Counted from the stretch's first letter, positions 25,828 through 35,454 are shown. The stretch is 64,000 nucleotides of DNA from Novosphingobium sp. PhB165 (GCF_004341845.1 NZ_SLVB01000013.1:45426-109425), one strand, 5' to 3'. The notes: generated from the letters alone by a model not told the origin. Translations and numbers: made by a program.

Positions 25828-26560
25828 TCCGGTTCTCCACCAGCAGGCAGTGCGTCAGCTCGGTGAGGCGGCGCATGGGCCGCGCCAGCACAAAGCGCTC
25901 CGCCGCCCCGGCGATCCGTCCGCCCAGCTGGCTGCGATGGCATGCAAGCGCGCGGCGCTGGCGCCCGCGATGGCGGCTCACCGGAATGGCCGTGACGCGC
26001 ATCGGGCGCAGCAAGGAGTCAACATCCGGCAGGGTCCACCCCCAGACAAGATAGAATTTCGGCGCGACCCGCCAGCGCCTTGCCGCCGCGCGCAGCAGCC
26101 GGGCCGCCGCCGTATGATCGCAATGCGGCTCGCGCTCCCAGGTCGTCACGAGCTGACGGATGCCCCTCGCGCGGCACAGCGCAACAAGGCGTCGAACCGC
26201 AAGCTCGAACTGCGGCGTGCCCTCTGCATGAGGGGAACCGTCGCTCCAGCCGAGCGAAATCGCCGGGTCGCGCAGGCCCAGGTACCGCATCGCGGCGCCC
26301 AGTTCGCGCGCACGCAGCCCCGCCACTCGCTTCGCTGTCCACCCCGAGGCGCCGATATGGCTGCCCGCTCCGTCGGTGAGGAACACGGTCGTGACCGCAC
26401 CTCCGGACGCGGCCAGTGATGCGATCAGCCCGCCCGCGCCCAGCGTCTCATCGTCGGGATGGGGAGCGAGCACCAGCCACCCGCCGCGCTGCGCCGCCTC
26501 GTTTGGCGAAAGGGGCTGCGCGCGCCGATGCAGGCGTGACCAGCTGCGCCTGCCGGGCAT
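25817..26560 (-). CDS. PIG-L/LmbE-family N-deacetylase
   Basis: Zinc-dependent deacetylases of this family remove acetyl from N-acetylglucosamine-like sugars. The 247-aa protein has the key motif HPDDETLGAGG (34-44), giving His34 and Asp37 as zinc ligands and Asp36 as base. EREPHCDHTAAARLL (142-156) supplies His149 as third ligand. No signal peptide, so cytoplasmic. ATG 26560 overlaps the stop of the upstream flavoprotein gene (TAATG), and its stop overlaps the methyltransferase start. Three genes are therefore coupled. Between GT2 and NodS-like methyltransferase, the likely job is exposing an amine on a sugar for methylation. Confidence 0.9.
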   Translation of the reverse strand: MPGRRSWSRLHRRAQPLSPNEAAQRGGWLVLAPHPDDETLGAGGLIASLAASGGAVTTVFLTDGAGSHIGASGWTAKRVAGLRARELGAAMRYLGLRDPAISLGWSDGSPHAEGTPQFELAVRRLVALCRARGIRQLVTTWEREPHCDHTAAARLLRAAARRWRVAPKFYLVWGWTLPDVDSLLRPMRVTAIPVSRHRGRQRRALACHRSQLGGRIAGAAERFVLARPMRRLTELTHCLLVENRNAT

Positions 26561-27657
26561 TACCACCAGGCGTCCTCCCCCCAACAATCGGCTTCCAGCC
26601 ACGCTGCGGCCGCCCGGTCGCGCGCCTGGTCCGGAACCGGTTGCCGCAGATAGAGGCTAAGGTCGCGCGTGATCCTGTCGATGCGGCTGCCCTCGAAGAA
26701 CGCAGCCGTGCCGACCGCGCGCGCGGCTCCTTCCATGACGCCGAATGCCGCATCTTCCACTACGCCCCGGGTCATGAGGACGAGAGGGACCGCTTCCGGC
26801 TCGGTCGCTTCCGCCGCCCGCGCCGCGCGGGAAACCCACGATGCGGCGGACCGCGTCGCCGCCACCGACTGGCCGAAGCGAGCCCGCTGGACCGGATCTT
26901 GCGCCTTGCCCGACGCGAGCAGATGCACGCGCCAGTGGCGTAGCAGAGATTCCACGGCACCCAGCTGCACAGCCGCAAAGCGCCAGGCTCCGGCCGAAAA
27001 ACGCGGTTCCCGCTCGTAGTCGCCCGGCGCGCCCAGCAACGCGCCGACGGCAATTTCCATGCCGTCAAAATCAAACAACCCGCTTTGCGATCCGCGCATG
27101 CCGCGCACGCGCCACCCACGATTGTCGGCGCGTTCCGGCTGCCCCGCGACATCGACCAGCACCAGTTGCTTCGCCCCGTCGGCCAAGGCGGCACTGATCA
27201 GCACCCGCTCGATATGACCGGCGCCGGTAGCGAAGCGCTTCGACCCCCGCAGGATCCAGCCTCGATCGATCGGCTCCAGCCATGTACCCCCGGCAAGATC
27301 CGTGTTCCAGACGCCGAACCGGCAGCCTTGAAAAAGTTCGGCGGCAAGCGCGACTTTCTGCTGCCGCGATCCGTAGGCGTGGATCAGCTGGATCGCGTTG
27401 ACGTGGCCCTCGAACACCCGCCCGAGACTGAGATCCGCGCCCCCAATCAGGCGAAGGACCTGAAACAGGTCATCCACTTGCGCCGCATCGCGAAGGTCGG
27501 CGAAGGCCGAGAGATAGCCCGCCTCGTGCAGCGATTTCATCCGCGCGGCCGGAAAGGCCTCGTCGTCGTTGTGTCTATCCCATTCGCGTACGAGATCGCG
27601 CAGTTTTCCCAACGTTACCCGATGTCTCACTCCCGGAGCACGCGGCGCATCCAGCAC
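26560..27657 (-). CDS. Acyl-CoA dehydrogenase-like flavoprotein
   Basis: A protein of about 365 aa with the acyl-CoA dehydrogenase fold: N-terminal helices, then GGADLSLGRVFEGHVNAIQLIHAYGS, the FAD-binding beta domain around WNTDLAGGTW and GSKRFATGAG, and a C-terminal four-helix bundle. The subgroup ending (SRIDRITRDLSLYLRQPVPDQARD) recalls Acyl-CoA_dh_2/DszC-type flavoproteins, some of which are N- or S-oxygenases, so true acyl-CoA oxidation is not assured. Start is uncertain: GTG 27657 has GGGAG 8 bases upstream, and a TTG at 27672 is the alternative. First gene of the coupled trio with PIG-L and the NodS-like methyltransferase. Confidence 0.8.
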   Translation of the reverse strand: MLDAPRAPGVRHRVTLGKLRDLVREWDRHNDDEAFPAARMKSLHEAGYLSAFADLRDAAQVDDLFQVLRLIGGADLSLGRVFEGHVNAIQLIHAYGSRQQKVALAAELFQGCRFGVWNTDLAGGTWLEPIDRGWILRGSKRFATGAGHIERVLISAALADGAKQLVLVDVAGQPERADNRGWRVRGMRGSQSGLFDFDGMEIAVGALLGAPGDYEREPRFSAGAWRFAAVQLGAVESLLRHWRVHLLASGKAQDPVQRARFGQSVAATRSAASWVSRAARAAEATEPEAVPLVLMTRGVVEDAAFGVMEGAARAVGTAAFFEGSRIDRITRDLSLYLRQPVPDQARDRAAAAWLEADCWGEDAWW

Positions 27658-27996
27658 GATCAAGTCTCCCAATGCAGCCGCAGGGCCCGGCCACAGCCAG
27701 CGCCGCCCGCCAAAAGGACCGCTGCATTGCGAAATGCGGCGCGCGGGAAAATGTTTCTTGCCTGTAATGTTCAGGCCATCACTTGCCGACGGGAGCAGCT
27801 GCTCTTGCGATCAGCATGCCGGACGGCAGGGTCCTGCTGCGGTCCCCGCGCTTCGGCTACTGGCGATGCCGCATTGTCGTCGCGCAGCGTGAGCCGCGAT
27901 ATGAGGACGATTTCACTCTCCGCGAAAGAGCTCTCGGCCAAACGGGGCGGACCGACGTAGCAGCCCGTCAACTTGCCGGGCCGTTACCTTCAGCCC
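27658..27996. other. Intergenic, nothing recognised
   Basis: 339 bp between the flavoprotein start and the end of the SDR gene. Overlapping frames on both strands have no ribosome site. Presumably holds the promoter of the flavoprotein operon. Confidence 0.4.
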
Positions 27997-28890
27997 TCAG
28001 GCAATGCCAGCGCCGCCGGTCACCCCGTAAACTTCTCCGGTGATGTAACTGCCCTCCTGCGAGGCGAGTAGCACATAGACCGGTGCAATTTCGACGGGCT
28101 GCCCAGGTCGGCCGAACTGACTTTGCTCCCCGAACTTCGCGACCTTTTCCTGAGGCTGGCCACCGCTCGCCTGAAGCACGGTCCAAAACGGTCCCGGTGC
28201 CACCACGTTGGCACGGATGCCCTTCTCGATCAGCTGCTTGGCCAATGCCTTGGTGTAGGCAACGATGCCGGCCTTGGTCGTGGCGTAGTCCAGCAGGATA
28301 TCCGAAGGCTCGTATGCCTGCACGGAGGCAGTGGTGATGACGGACGCTCCTGCGGGCAGATGCGGCACGGCGGCCTGCGCAATCCAGTGGAGTGCATAGA
28401 GGTTGGTCTTCAGTGTTTTGTCGAAGTCTTCGGAGCTGACTGCGCCTATGTCCTCGCGGTACTGCTGCCGTCCCGCATTGATGACAAGAATGTCGAGACC
28501 GCCAAGACCCTCGACCGCGTTTTGGACCAGCTGCCTGCTCCAGGCTTCGTCAGTGATGTCGCAGGGGAGAGCTACGGCTGTGCGGCCTTCCGCTTCGATA
28601 AGGGCAATGACCTCCTGGGCGTCCTTTTCCTCGCTGGGCAGATATGAAATCGCGACATCGGCGCCCTCGCGCGCATAGGCAATTGCAGCAGCGCGTCCGA
28701 TTCCAGAATCGCCGCCGGTCACGAGAGCCTTGCGACCCTTGAGTTTGCCTGCGCCGCCATAGCTCTCTTCCCCGTGATCAGGCTTAGGATCCATCTCTGC
28801 AGCAATGCCAGGTACCGGCTGCGGTTGCTCGGGAAACGGGGGCTTCGGATACTGCGCGCGGGGATCCTGAAGTGCGAGGCGATCAGCCAT
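27997..28890 (-). CDS. SDR-family oxidoreductase (YghA/YdaD-like), second copy
   Basis: A 297-aa short-chain dehydrogenase of the same stress-type subgroup as the gene at 14330. The long N-terminal extension (QYPKPPFPEQPQPVPG) precedes the cofactor loop TGGDSGIG (58-65), INAG and the triad S189, Y202, K206 (YATTK). The C-terminal YITGEVYGVTGGAGIA is the usual end. ATG 28890 has a near-perfect site CAGGAGG. A GGAAC-type -35 box lies upstream. Members of this subgroup are often induced in stationary phase and ethanol or osmotic stress; the substrate is not known. Confidence 0.88.
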   Translation of the reverse strand: MADRLALQDPRAQYPKPPFPEQPQPVPGIAAEMDPKPDHGEESYGGAGKLKGRKALVTGGDSGIGRAAAIAYAREGADVAISYLPSEEKDAQEVIALIEAEGRTAVALPCDITDEAWSRQLVQNAVEGLGGLDILVINAGRQQYREDIGAVSSEDFDKTLKTNLYALHWIAQAAVPHLPAGASVITTASVQAYEPSDILLDYATTKAGIVAYTKALAKQLIEKGIRANVVAPGPFWTVLQASGGQPQEKVAKFGEQSQFGRPGQPVEIAPVYVLLASQEGSYITGEVYGVTGGAGIA

Positions 28891-29352
28891 AAAACCTCCT
28901 GTCAGTTGAAGGGGCGGCGGCTTTTTGAAAGCCGGCAGGCAGGCAAAGGACGGAGCAGCGTTTCGGTTCCAAGCCAAGATCGGGGAGCTCGATCGACGTA
29001 GGCAAAAGTGCACGCTATCGTAGAGGTCGTCGAAATGCCGCTCCGGCTTCGCCGCGCGCGTTTGCAATCAGCGACTGTCCTGACCTCGTAGATATTGCCG
29101 GGAGGGCATCGCGCCTTCCGAAGCTCACTCGGACCTGTCGCTGTCCTCGCCCGTGGGGCCGATCGCCTCGCTTAGAGGCTCCCCCCTCAGAGGCGGCGCG
29201 GCCCGGTCGGACCACCTCCTCCCAGACTGCGCAATTTTGCAGACGACGCTTCTTCGCGCTCGTTGATCCTTTCCCGGGCCCGGAGCGCGCTAGCTCCTTT
29301 CCTGACCTGCGCGGGGGCCATCGTGCCTGAAACCCGAAACCTGGGCTGCCCG
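28891..29352. other. Intergenic between SDR and treY; doubtful frame
   Basis: 462 bp. Contains the candidate promoter below. A minus frame at 29015-29356 overlaps the treY stop by 4 bases (ATGA), but its composition (Arg, Gly, Ser-rich with no fold pattern) looks non-coding. Confidence 0.4.
28945..28970 (-). promoter_or_regulatory. Candidate EcfG-type promoter of the SDR gene
   Basis: GGAAC at 28970-28966, 17 bases, then CTTT at 28948-28945, ending 54 bp before the ATG. The -35 box is perfect for EcfG; the -10 (CGTT expected) has one mismatch. Confidence 0.3.
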
Positions 29353-31581
29353 TCATCGGGTCTGACGCGCGATTTCCCGGATCTCGCGAAGGATCGGCCC
29401 GTCGACGGCGGAATCAGGGCTTCTGAGGTCTAACTCCACCGCCCCTCCCTGCCAGTCCCGCACGATGGTCCAGGTGCCTTCACCTTGTCGGATCGCATAA
29501 CCGCCGTGCGTGAACAGTACCTCGTGCCTGGCCCGCAACGCCAGCAAGTCACGAGTAAGCTCCAGCTTTCGAGTGGAGAGCGATCCCGCCCCCGCCCCTC
29601 TTGTACCGAAGTCGACCAGGCGGCGATTGTCCGGATCAGTCAGGCTCAGGGCCAGTCTCTCGGTGCCCTGATAGATGTCTGGAACGCCCGGCGCGGTCAT
29701 CTGCAGGATGACTTGCCCAAGCACGATCTGTTCAAACATGCGTTCGTAGCGCGCCCGTGTGTCGCCTGGCCAGACCTCGGTCCCTTCGACGATCCGCAGC
29801 ATCTCGCCCGCCAGTTCGCCGCCGCGCCGTTCCGCCTGCTCGTCCGGCGCCTCGTGCGAGGAGATATCTTTGGCCTCGCGCATGGCCTTGGCCATGTGCG
29901 CGCAAAGTCGTGCTTCGGCTTCCGGCTCTCCGAGCAGGGCCAGTGCGCATTGCACCGCGTAGATGCCCCAGCGCTCGGGAAGGTCCAGTTCCTGCGCGCG
30001 CCGCGTCGCGCGATGCGTGAAGGGGCCGATAATTTCGGGAACATGGCTGAGCGCCGCGATGGCCGCGCGCGCATCGGCGGAGCGCTTGGTATCATGTGTC
30101 GACAAAGTGCTGAGCGCCAACGGACTTGTTTTCGCACGTTCCTGCATCGTTCGCGCGAACCGAACGGCATCGATCGCACCGCATTCCGGCCCGATGCCGA
30201 CCTCGCAGAACGGCAGGTAGGATACGGCGCGGAAGAACACCGTATCCTCTTCCGATTTTGCCGTCAGCGCCCCGGTCAATTGTTCAAAGCGCGCCGCGAA
30301 GCTGGCTGCGGCCGGCTCGTCGGCGGCGGCGTGGAGCAGGTCGAGCAGCCAGCCCGCCTTGGCATCGACCGAGCGTAGCGTTTCCATCTCCGCATTCGGC
30401 AAGTAGCCATCTGCAGTGTAGGAGCGATAGACTGGCCAATGCACGGCGAGTTCGGTCAAAGCGCGCGAAACGGCGGCTTCCGCCCCGCTACCGCATCCCA
30501 GCGCCTCGAGGGCGGCCATACGGACGCGCCGAAGTTCGGGATTGAGCGAAGTTGCGAGCAATTCACGCCGGACGCGGCGAACCTCCGCGCCAGTGTCGGC
30601 AGGAACCGCGCCCATGGATGCCGTGCGGAGCGCGTCCAGGCCGCCGGGATCGGTCAGCAGACGGGTGATCGGGGCCAGAAACTCATATCCGCTCATCCCC
30701 TCGATGGGCCATCCAGCCGGAATGGTTTCGCCGTCCTTGACTATCTTCTCTATCCAGATTGGCATGTCGCCCACCGCCTCGCGCAAGCGATGGAGATAGC
30801 ACGCCGGACGAGCGAGCCCATCGATATGATCGATTCTCAGGCCCTGGATGCGCCCCGTGCGCGACTGCTCGACGATCCAACGGTGGGTCAGCGCGAAGAC
30901 CTCCGGATCTTCCTGGCGCACGCCGACGAGACCGGAGATGTTGAAGAACCGGCGATGGATGATCGCGCCAGCCGTCGTGCGCCAGTCCCCCACCGACCAG
31001 AACTGCTGCTCCATTAGCGCGGATAATGAGGGATAATCGGGCTTTCGCCCGGCAAGATCGCGCGCAAGCGGCGTGGGGCGTAGCGGATAGCACACGCCCT
31101 GGATGCAAAGTGCATCGCCCAATGCCGAGAGCGCTACCGCACCTTTCGCAAGCGTGTCTTCAAGGCTGCCGTCGATGAAGGGGAAGTGGAGAGGCCCCCG
31201 ATCCCAATCCAGATCGAAGACTTTCGCGAACCTGCTATCCCGGCCACGCCGCATGATGTCGGCGATAAAGGGATTGTCCGGCGTAAAAGCCATGTGGTTC
31301 GGGACGATGTCCAGCACGATTCCGATCCCCGCCTCCCGCGCGGCATCGGCCAGCGCCACGAAAGCCGCCTCGCCGCCGACCGCCGGATCGACTTCGTTCG
31401 GATCGATCACGTCGTAACCATGCGTCGATGCCTCCCCCGCCCGGAACAGCGGCGAGAGGTAGAGGTGGCTCACACCCAGTTCGACCAGCCAGGGAAGCAG
31501 GCCGCGCGCTTCGGCGAGCCCTACGCCGCCGCGCAATTGGAGGCGATAAGTGGCGACAAGGTCGCGCATGGGGGCGGTCAT
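29353..31581 (-). CDS. treY: Maltooligosyl trehalose synthase
   Basis: Isomerises the reducing-end alpha-1,4 bond of maltodextrins to alpha-1,1, giving maltooligosyl trehalose. At 742 aa it has family length. The GH13 barrel starts at ATYRLQLRGGVGLAEA, with LSPLFRAGEASTHGYDVIDP and VLDIVPNHMAF early on. The catalytic nucleophile lies in GLRIDHIDGL (Asp), the acid in WIEKIV (Glu), and STHDTKRSADAR supplies the third Asp; these are specific to TreY. ATG 31581 starts 3 bp after treZ stops. It is the last gene of the glgC-glgX-treZ-treY operon. TreZ then hydrolyses its product to free trehalose. Confidence 0.95.
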   Translation of the reverse strand: MTAPMRDLVATYRLQLRGGVGLAEARGLLPWLVELGVSHLYLSPLFRAGEASTHGYDVIDPNEVDPAVGGEAAFVALADAAREAGIGIVLDIVPNHMAFTPDNPFIADIMRRGRDSRFAKVFDLDWDRGPLHFPFIDGSLEDTLAKGAVALSALGDALCIQGVCYPLRPTPLARDLAGRKPDYPSLSALMEQQFWSVGDWRTTAGAIIHRRFFNISGLVGVRQEDPEVFALTHRWIVEQSRTGRIQGLRIDHIDGLARPACYLHRLREAVGDMPIWIEKIVKDGETIPAGWPIEGMSGYEFLAPITRLLTDPGGLDALRTASMGAVPADTGAEVRRVRRELLATSLNPELRRVRMAALEALGCGSGAEAAVSRALTELAVHWPVYRSYTADGYLPNAEMETLRSVDAKAGWLLDLLHAAADEPAAASFAARFEQLTGALTAKSEEDTVFFRAVSYLPFCEVGIGPECGAIDAVRFARTMQERAKTSPLALSTLSTHDTKRSADARAAIAALSHVPEIIGPFTHRATRRAQELDLPERWGIYAVQCALALLGEPEAEARLCAHMAKAMREAKDISSHEAPDEQAERRGGELAGEMLRIVEGTEVWPGDTRARYERMFEQIVLGQVILQMTAPGVPDIYQGTERLALSLTDPDNRRLVDFGTRGAGAGSLSTRKLELTRDLLALRARHEVLFTHGGYAIRQGEGTWTIVRDWQGGAVELDLRSPDSAVDGPILREIREIARQTR

Positions 31582-31584
31582 GGG

Positions 31585-33342
31585 TCAGTCCCGTTCGATG
31601 GCGGCAGAAAAGGCGAAAGGACTGTCCGGACTGGTGACAGCCAGGATCGGATCGTCATGCGGCCGAAACCGTGCGGTGCCCGGCGTCTGCGATGACAGAA
31701 ATGCGCGCAGAGAAAGGCGGGCGATCCCGAAACCCCACGATACCTCGACCAGCGGACCATCGCGCCGGACGCGGACCTCGGGATGCGTCGTGATCTCAAG
31801 CAGGGGGACGAGATGGGCTTTCCGCAAGGCCAGCAAGTGCCTTACGAATTGTTCGTGCCGCCGTTGATCCTCGCGCTCGGCACTGCCGATCTTGCAGGCG
31901 GCGAACGTCCCGGCCGCGATGGGATCGGGCACCCGGCCGCCGAATGCCGGGAACTGGGCGAACTCCTCGGCGCGGCCCTTGCGCACCGCTTCGGCAAGAT
32001 CGCCCGTAAAATCGGCGAAGAACAGGAACGGCGCGTCGGTCAGGAATTCGTCGCCCATGAATATCATCGGCACATAGGGCGACAGCAGCGTCAGCGCCGT
32101 CACCACTTCAAGAGCCATACGATCGGTAACGAGCTGGTGCAAACGTTCGCCCTGCGCCCGATTGCCTGCCTGGTCATGATTGCCAAGGAAATTCAAGAAA
32201 GCGGTGCGCGGCAGACCTGAGGAAGGTTCTCCGCGCAATGTTTGCGCGGCCGCGCGCGCCTGCCCCTGCTCGACGTAGCCGTCGCGCAGGGCGATCTCGA
32301 TATCGGCCAGCGGATCAATCGAGAACGGGGCGTAATAGCCCTCGTCCTCACCCGTCAGCAAGCAATGCACGGCATGGTGCCAGTCGTCGTTCCAGGTGGC
32401 GTCGAATGGACCGCCTTTGCCGAAATAGCCCGTCAGGTTGCGCTCGTCCTCGGTTACGAGGTGGATCTGGCGGCCCCAGTCAACGGCGCGGACGCGCTGG
32501 CCGAGTTCATCGAGGAAATGAACCGCCGACCGGTCCTCTATAGCGTGCACCGCATCTAGCCGCAGCCCGTCGAGCCGATATTCTGCCAACCAGCTGAGCG
32601 CATTCTCGATGAAGAAATCGCGCACGGCCGGTGTTTCGTAAGCGATGCCCTGCCCCCATGGCGAGCTGCGGTCAGGATGAAAGAACGACGGGCACCATGC
32701 CGCCAGATAGTTGCCGGAAGGGCCAAGGTGATTGTGGACCACATCAAGCAGGATACCGATTCCCAGACTCTGCGCGGTGTCTACGAACCGGCGAAAGTCG
32801 TCGGGCGAGCCATAGGCGTTGTGCGGCGCATAGGGCAGCACTCCGTCGTATCCCCATCCATGCCGGCCGTCGAACTGGGCGACCGGCATCACTTCCACCA
32901 GCGTGACGCCCAACTCGCGAAGACGTGGAAGTGCCGCTTCTGCGGCGGTGAAAGTCCCTTCCGCGCTGAATGTGCCGAGGTGCAGTTCATAGACTACCGC
33001 CTCGTTCCACGGCAGGCCCGCCCAGGCGTTCCGCCATGCGAAACCATCGGGATCGACGAGAACCGAGGGGCCGTGAACGTCGCCCTGCTGGGCCCGGGCT
33101 GCTGGATCGGGGTAGGCAGCGCCATCAACGAGGAAACGATAGCTATCACCCGCCTTGGCCCTCGTTGCCAAGCTCCACCAGCCCTGTTCCTGCCGGTTCA
33201 GATCGGTGCGTCCGGTCGGCAGTTCGACCGCAACCTGGATTGCGTCGGGCGCCCAGAGCCGGAAGCGCCAATATCCGTCGTCCAGCAATGTGGCGCCCCA
33301 GGACTTCGAGATGCGGGACGAAGTCGCGACCGGCATCGGCAT
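31585..33342 (-). CDS. treZ: Malto-oligosyltrehalose trehalohydrolase
   Basis: Cleaves trehalose off the maltooligosyl trehalose made by TreY. The 585-aa protein has an N-terminal carbohydrate-binding beta domain (GYWRFRLWAPDAIQVAVELP) and a GH13 barrel. The barrel has YELHLGTFSAEGTF, DVVHNHLGPSGNY, nucleophile Asp in GLRLDAVHAI, acid Glu in LVTEDERN and the Asp of FLGNHDQAGNR. The ATG at 33342 shares its A with the last base of the glgX stop (TGATG), so the genes are coupled. A GTG one codon earlier is possible. The order glgX-treZ-treY lets debranched glucan flow directly to trehalose, an osmolyte and desiccation protectant. Confidence 0.95.
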   Translation of the reverse strand: MPMPVATSSRISKSWGATLLDDGYWRFRLWAPDAIQVAVELPTGRTDLNRQEQGWWSLATRAKAGDSYRFLVDGAAYPDPAARAQQGDVHGPSVLVDPDGFAWRNAWAGLPWNEAVVYELHLGTFSAEGTFTAAEAALPRLRELGVTLVEVMPVAQFDGRHGWGYDGVLPYAPHNAYGSPDDFRRFVDTAQSLGIGILLDVVHNHLGPSGNYLAAWCPSFFHPDRSSPWGQGIAYETPAVRDFFIENALSWLAEYRLDGLRLDAVHAIEDRSAVHFLDELGQRVRAVDWGRQIHLVTEDERNLTGYFGKGGPFDATWNDDWHHAVHCLLTGEDEGYYAPFSIDPLADIEIALRDGYVEQGQARAAAQTLRGEPSSGLPRTAFLNFLGNHDQAGNRAQGERLHQLVTDRMALEVVTALTLLSPYVPMIFMGDEFLTDAPFLFFADFTGDLAEAVRKGRAEEFAQFPAFGGRVPDPIAAGTFAACKIGSAEREDQRRHEQFVRHLLALRKAHLVPLLEITTHPEVRVRRDGPLVEVSWGFGIARLSLRAFLSSQTPGTARFRPHDDPILAVTSPDSPFAFSAAIERD

Positions 33343-35450
33343 CACTCCGGCGCGAAGACGCTGACGCTTGCAGCCGCCACGATCGCGGTGCCGTCCTCGA
33401 CCGGCTCGATGCCGAAAGCTTCAGGGCGCGAAGTGTCGACCGCGCGATGCCATTTCTGGATGCCATTGTGGGAGGGCAGCGTGAACGTGACCTCGTCCCC
33501 GGCATTGAACACGATGAACAACGGTCGCTCACCTTCGGCGAAGGCCTCCTGGGCGGAATACGTCAGGAACAGCCCGAGCACGCGCAGTTGCGCCTGCCCC
33601 CAAAGTTCGGCATCCATCTCGCGCCCGTCGGGCTGATGCCAGGCGATCTCAACCCGGCGCTCCTCCGCCGGCGTTCCGTTGAGAAAATTGTCCTGCGAAA
33701 GCACCGGGTGATCGCGCCGGAACGCGACCATGCGCGTACAGAATTCGAGCAGCGCCTCGTCCTTGCCGGCCCAGTCCACCCAGGCAGTCTCATTGTCCTG
33801 GCAATAGACGTTGTTGTTGCCGTTCTGGCTGTTGCCGAACTCGTCTCCAGCCAAGATCATCGGCACGCCCTGGCTGAGCAGCAGAGTCGCCAGCATGGCG
33901 CGGCGGCGTGCGGCGCGCGCGCCGTTGATGTCCGCATCATCGGTGCGGCCTTCCGCGCCCATGTCGTGGGAAAGGTTGTTGTCGTGGCCGTCCGCTCCGC
34001 CTTCCCCGTTCGCCTCGTTATGGCGATCGTTGTAGGAAACGGTGTCGAGCAGTGTGAAACCGTCATGCGCGGCCAGGAAATTGACCGATGACGTTGCGCC
34101 CCGGTCCGAATGGTTGAACTGTTCAGGCGATCCCACCAGATGATTGGCAAGGTCGCCCACCAGCTCCTGGTCGCCCCGCCAGAATCCGCGCGCGGTGTCG
34201 CGGAACTTGTCATTCCACTCGCGGAAGGGGTAGGGAAAGCCGCCCACCTGATAGCCTCCGCTGCCCACGTCCCACGGTTCTGCGATCAGCTTGATGCCCG
34301 AAAGGATCGGATCCTGCCGGATGGCATCGAAGAAGCCGCCCTCACGGTCGAAACCCATGGCCTCGCGCCCCAGCGTGGAGGCAAGGTCGAAGCGGAAGCC
34401 GTCCACGTGCATGGCCTGCACCCAATAGCGCAGGGAATCGAGCACCATGCGGATGACCATCGGATGGGCAACGCTGAGCGTATTTCCGGTCCCCGTCTGG
34501 TCGAAGCTGAAGCGGGGATTTTCGGGAGAGAGGGCGTAGTAGCTGGCATTGTCCAACCCCCGGAAGCTGAGCGTGGGCCCGCGTTCCGATCCTTCTGCGG
34601 TATGGTTGTAGACAACGTCCATGATCACTTCGATGCCGGCCTGGTGAAAGCGCTTCACCATGTCCTTGAACTGGCGGATCGCTCCCGAGCCCTTCGCCCC
34701 TTCCCGTCCCGGCCCGAGATAGCGCGGTTCCGGCGCGAAGTAGCCCAGCGTCTGATAGCCCCAATAGTTCGACAGGCCCTTGTCCAGCAGCATGCGGTCG
34801 TCGAGGAAGAATTGGCATGGCAGTAGTTCCACGGCCGAAACGCCCAGCTTCTGCAAGTGTTCGAGGATCGGATCGCTGACCATTCCCGCGTATGTCCCGC
34901 GCAGCTCTTCCGGAACGCCGGGGTGCAGCATCGTCAGCCCGCGGACGTGGGCTTCGTAGATCAGCGTCTCGCCCCAGGGGCGGCGGATCGAATTGTCGCC
35001 CTCCCAATCGAAAGCGGGATCCTGGACGACGCCCTTGACCATGAATGGCGCGGAATCGCGGGTGTCGAACGTCAGATCGTCCCCAGTCGAAAGGTCGTAG
35101 CCCCAAAGCGCATCGTCCCACCGCAGTGTCCCGGCGATCTCGCGCGCGTAAGGGTCCAGCAGCAGCTTGTTGGCATTGAACCGGTGACCGCGCGCCGGAT
35201 CGTAAGGGCCGTGCGCGCGGTAGCCATAGAGCTGGCCGGGAGTGACGCCCGGAACGTATCCGGAAAAGATCGAGCCTTCTCGGCTCGGCATTTCGAGCCG
35301 GGCCAGTTCCTCTTGCCCGTCCTGCGAAAAAAGGCAGAGCTCCAGGGCTTCGGCATTCTCGGAAAAGATCGCAAAGTGCGTACCGTCGCCTGTGAATTCC
35401 GTGCCCAGTTCGTGATATTGCCTCTCCGGCTTTGCAAAGGCGTAATCCAT
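33342..35450 (-). CDS. glgX: Glycogen debranching enzyme
   Basis: Hydrolyses alpha-1,6 branch points of glycogen-type glucans, freeing linear chains for TreY. The 702-aa protein has an N-terminal CBM48 domain (HELGTEFTGDGTHFAIFSENA) and a GH13 barrel. The barrel shows IYEAHVRGLTMLHPGVPEEL, DVVYNHTAEG, nucleophile Asp in GFRFDLAS, acid Glu in LIAEPWDVG and Asp of FLAAHDGFTL. The chosen ATG 35450 begins MDYAFAKPERQYHELG, 4 bp after glgC; the frame continues upstream through glgC but without reason. Its stop overlaps treZ. No glgA or glgB is present, so the glucan itself is made elsewhere. Confidence 0.95.
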   Translation of the reverse strand: MDYAFAKPERQYHELGTEFTGDGTHFAIFSENAEALELCLFSQDGQEELARLEMPSREGSIFSGYVPGVTPGQLYGYRAHGPYDPARGHRFNANKLLLDPYAREIAGTLRWDDALWGYDLSTGDDLTFDTRDSAPFMVKGVVQDPAFDWEGDNSIRRPWGETLIYEAHVRGLTMLHPGVPEELRGTYAGMVSDPILEHLQKLGVSAVELLPCQFFLDDRMLLDKGLSNYWGYQTLGYFAPEPRYLGPGREGAKGSGAIRQFKDMVKRFHQAGIEVIMDVVYNHTAEGSERGPTLSFRGLDNASYYALSPENPRFSFDQTGTGNTLSVAHPMVIRMVLDSLRYWVQAMHVDGFRFDLASTLGREAMGFDREGGFFDAIRQDPILSGIKLIAEPWDVGSGGYQVGGFPYPFREWNDKFRDTARGFWRGDQELVGDLANHLVGSPEQFNHSDRGATSSVNFLAAHDGFTLLDTVSYNDRHNEANGEGGADGHDNNLSHDMGAEGRTDDADINGARAARRRAMLATLLLSQGVPMILAGDEFGNSQNGNNNVYCQDNETAWVDWAGKDEALLEFCTRMVAFRRDHPVLSQDNFLNGTPAEERRVEIAWHQPDGREMDAELWGQAQLRVLGLFLTYSAQEAFAEGERPLFIVFNAGDEVTFTLPSHNGIQKWHRAVDTSRPEAFGIEPVEDGTAIVAAASVSVFAPE

Positions 35451-35454
35451 CGCC

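Noticed and set aside
29015..29356. 113-codon frame overlapping the treY stop by ATGA
   Set aside because: The overlap looks tempting, but the product is Arg/Gly/Ser-rich without hydrophobic pattern or family, and no trehalose-operon protein matches.
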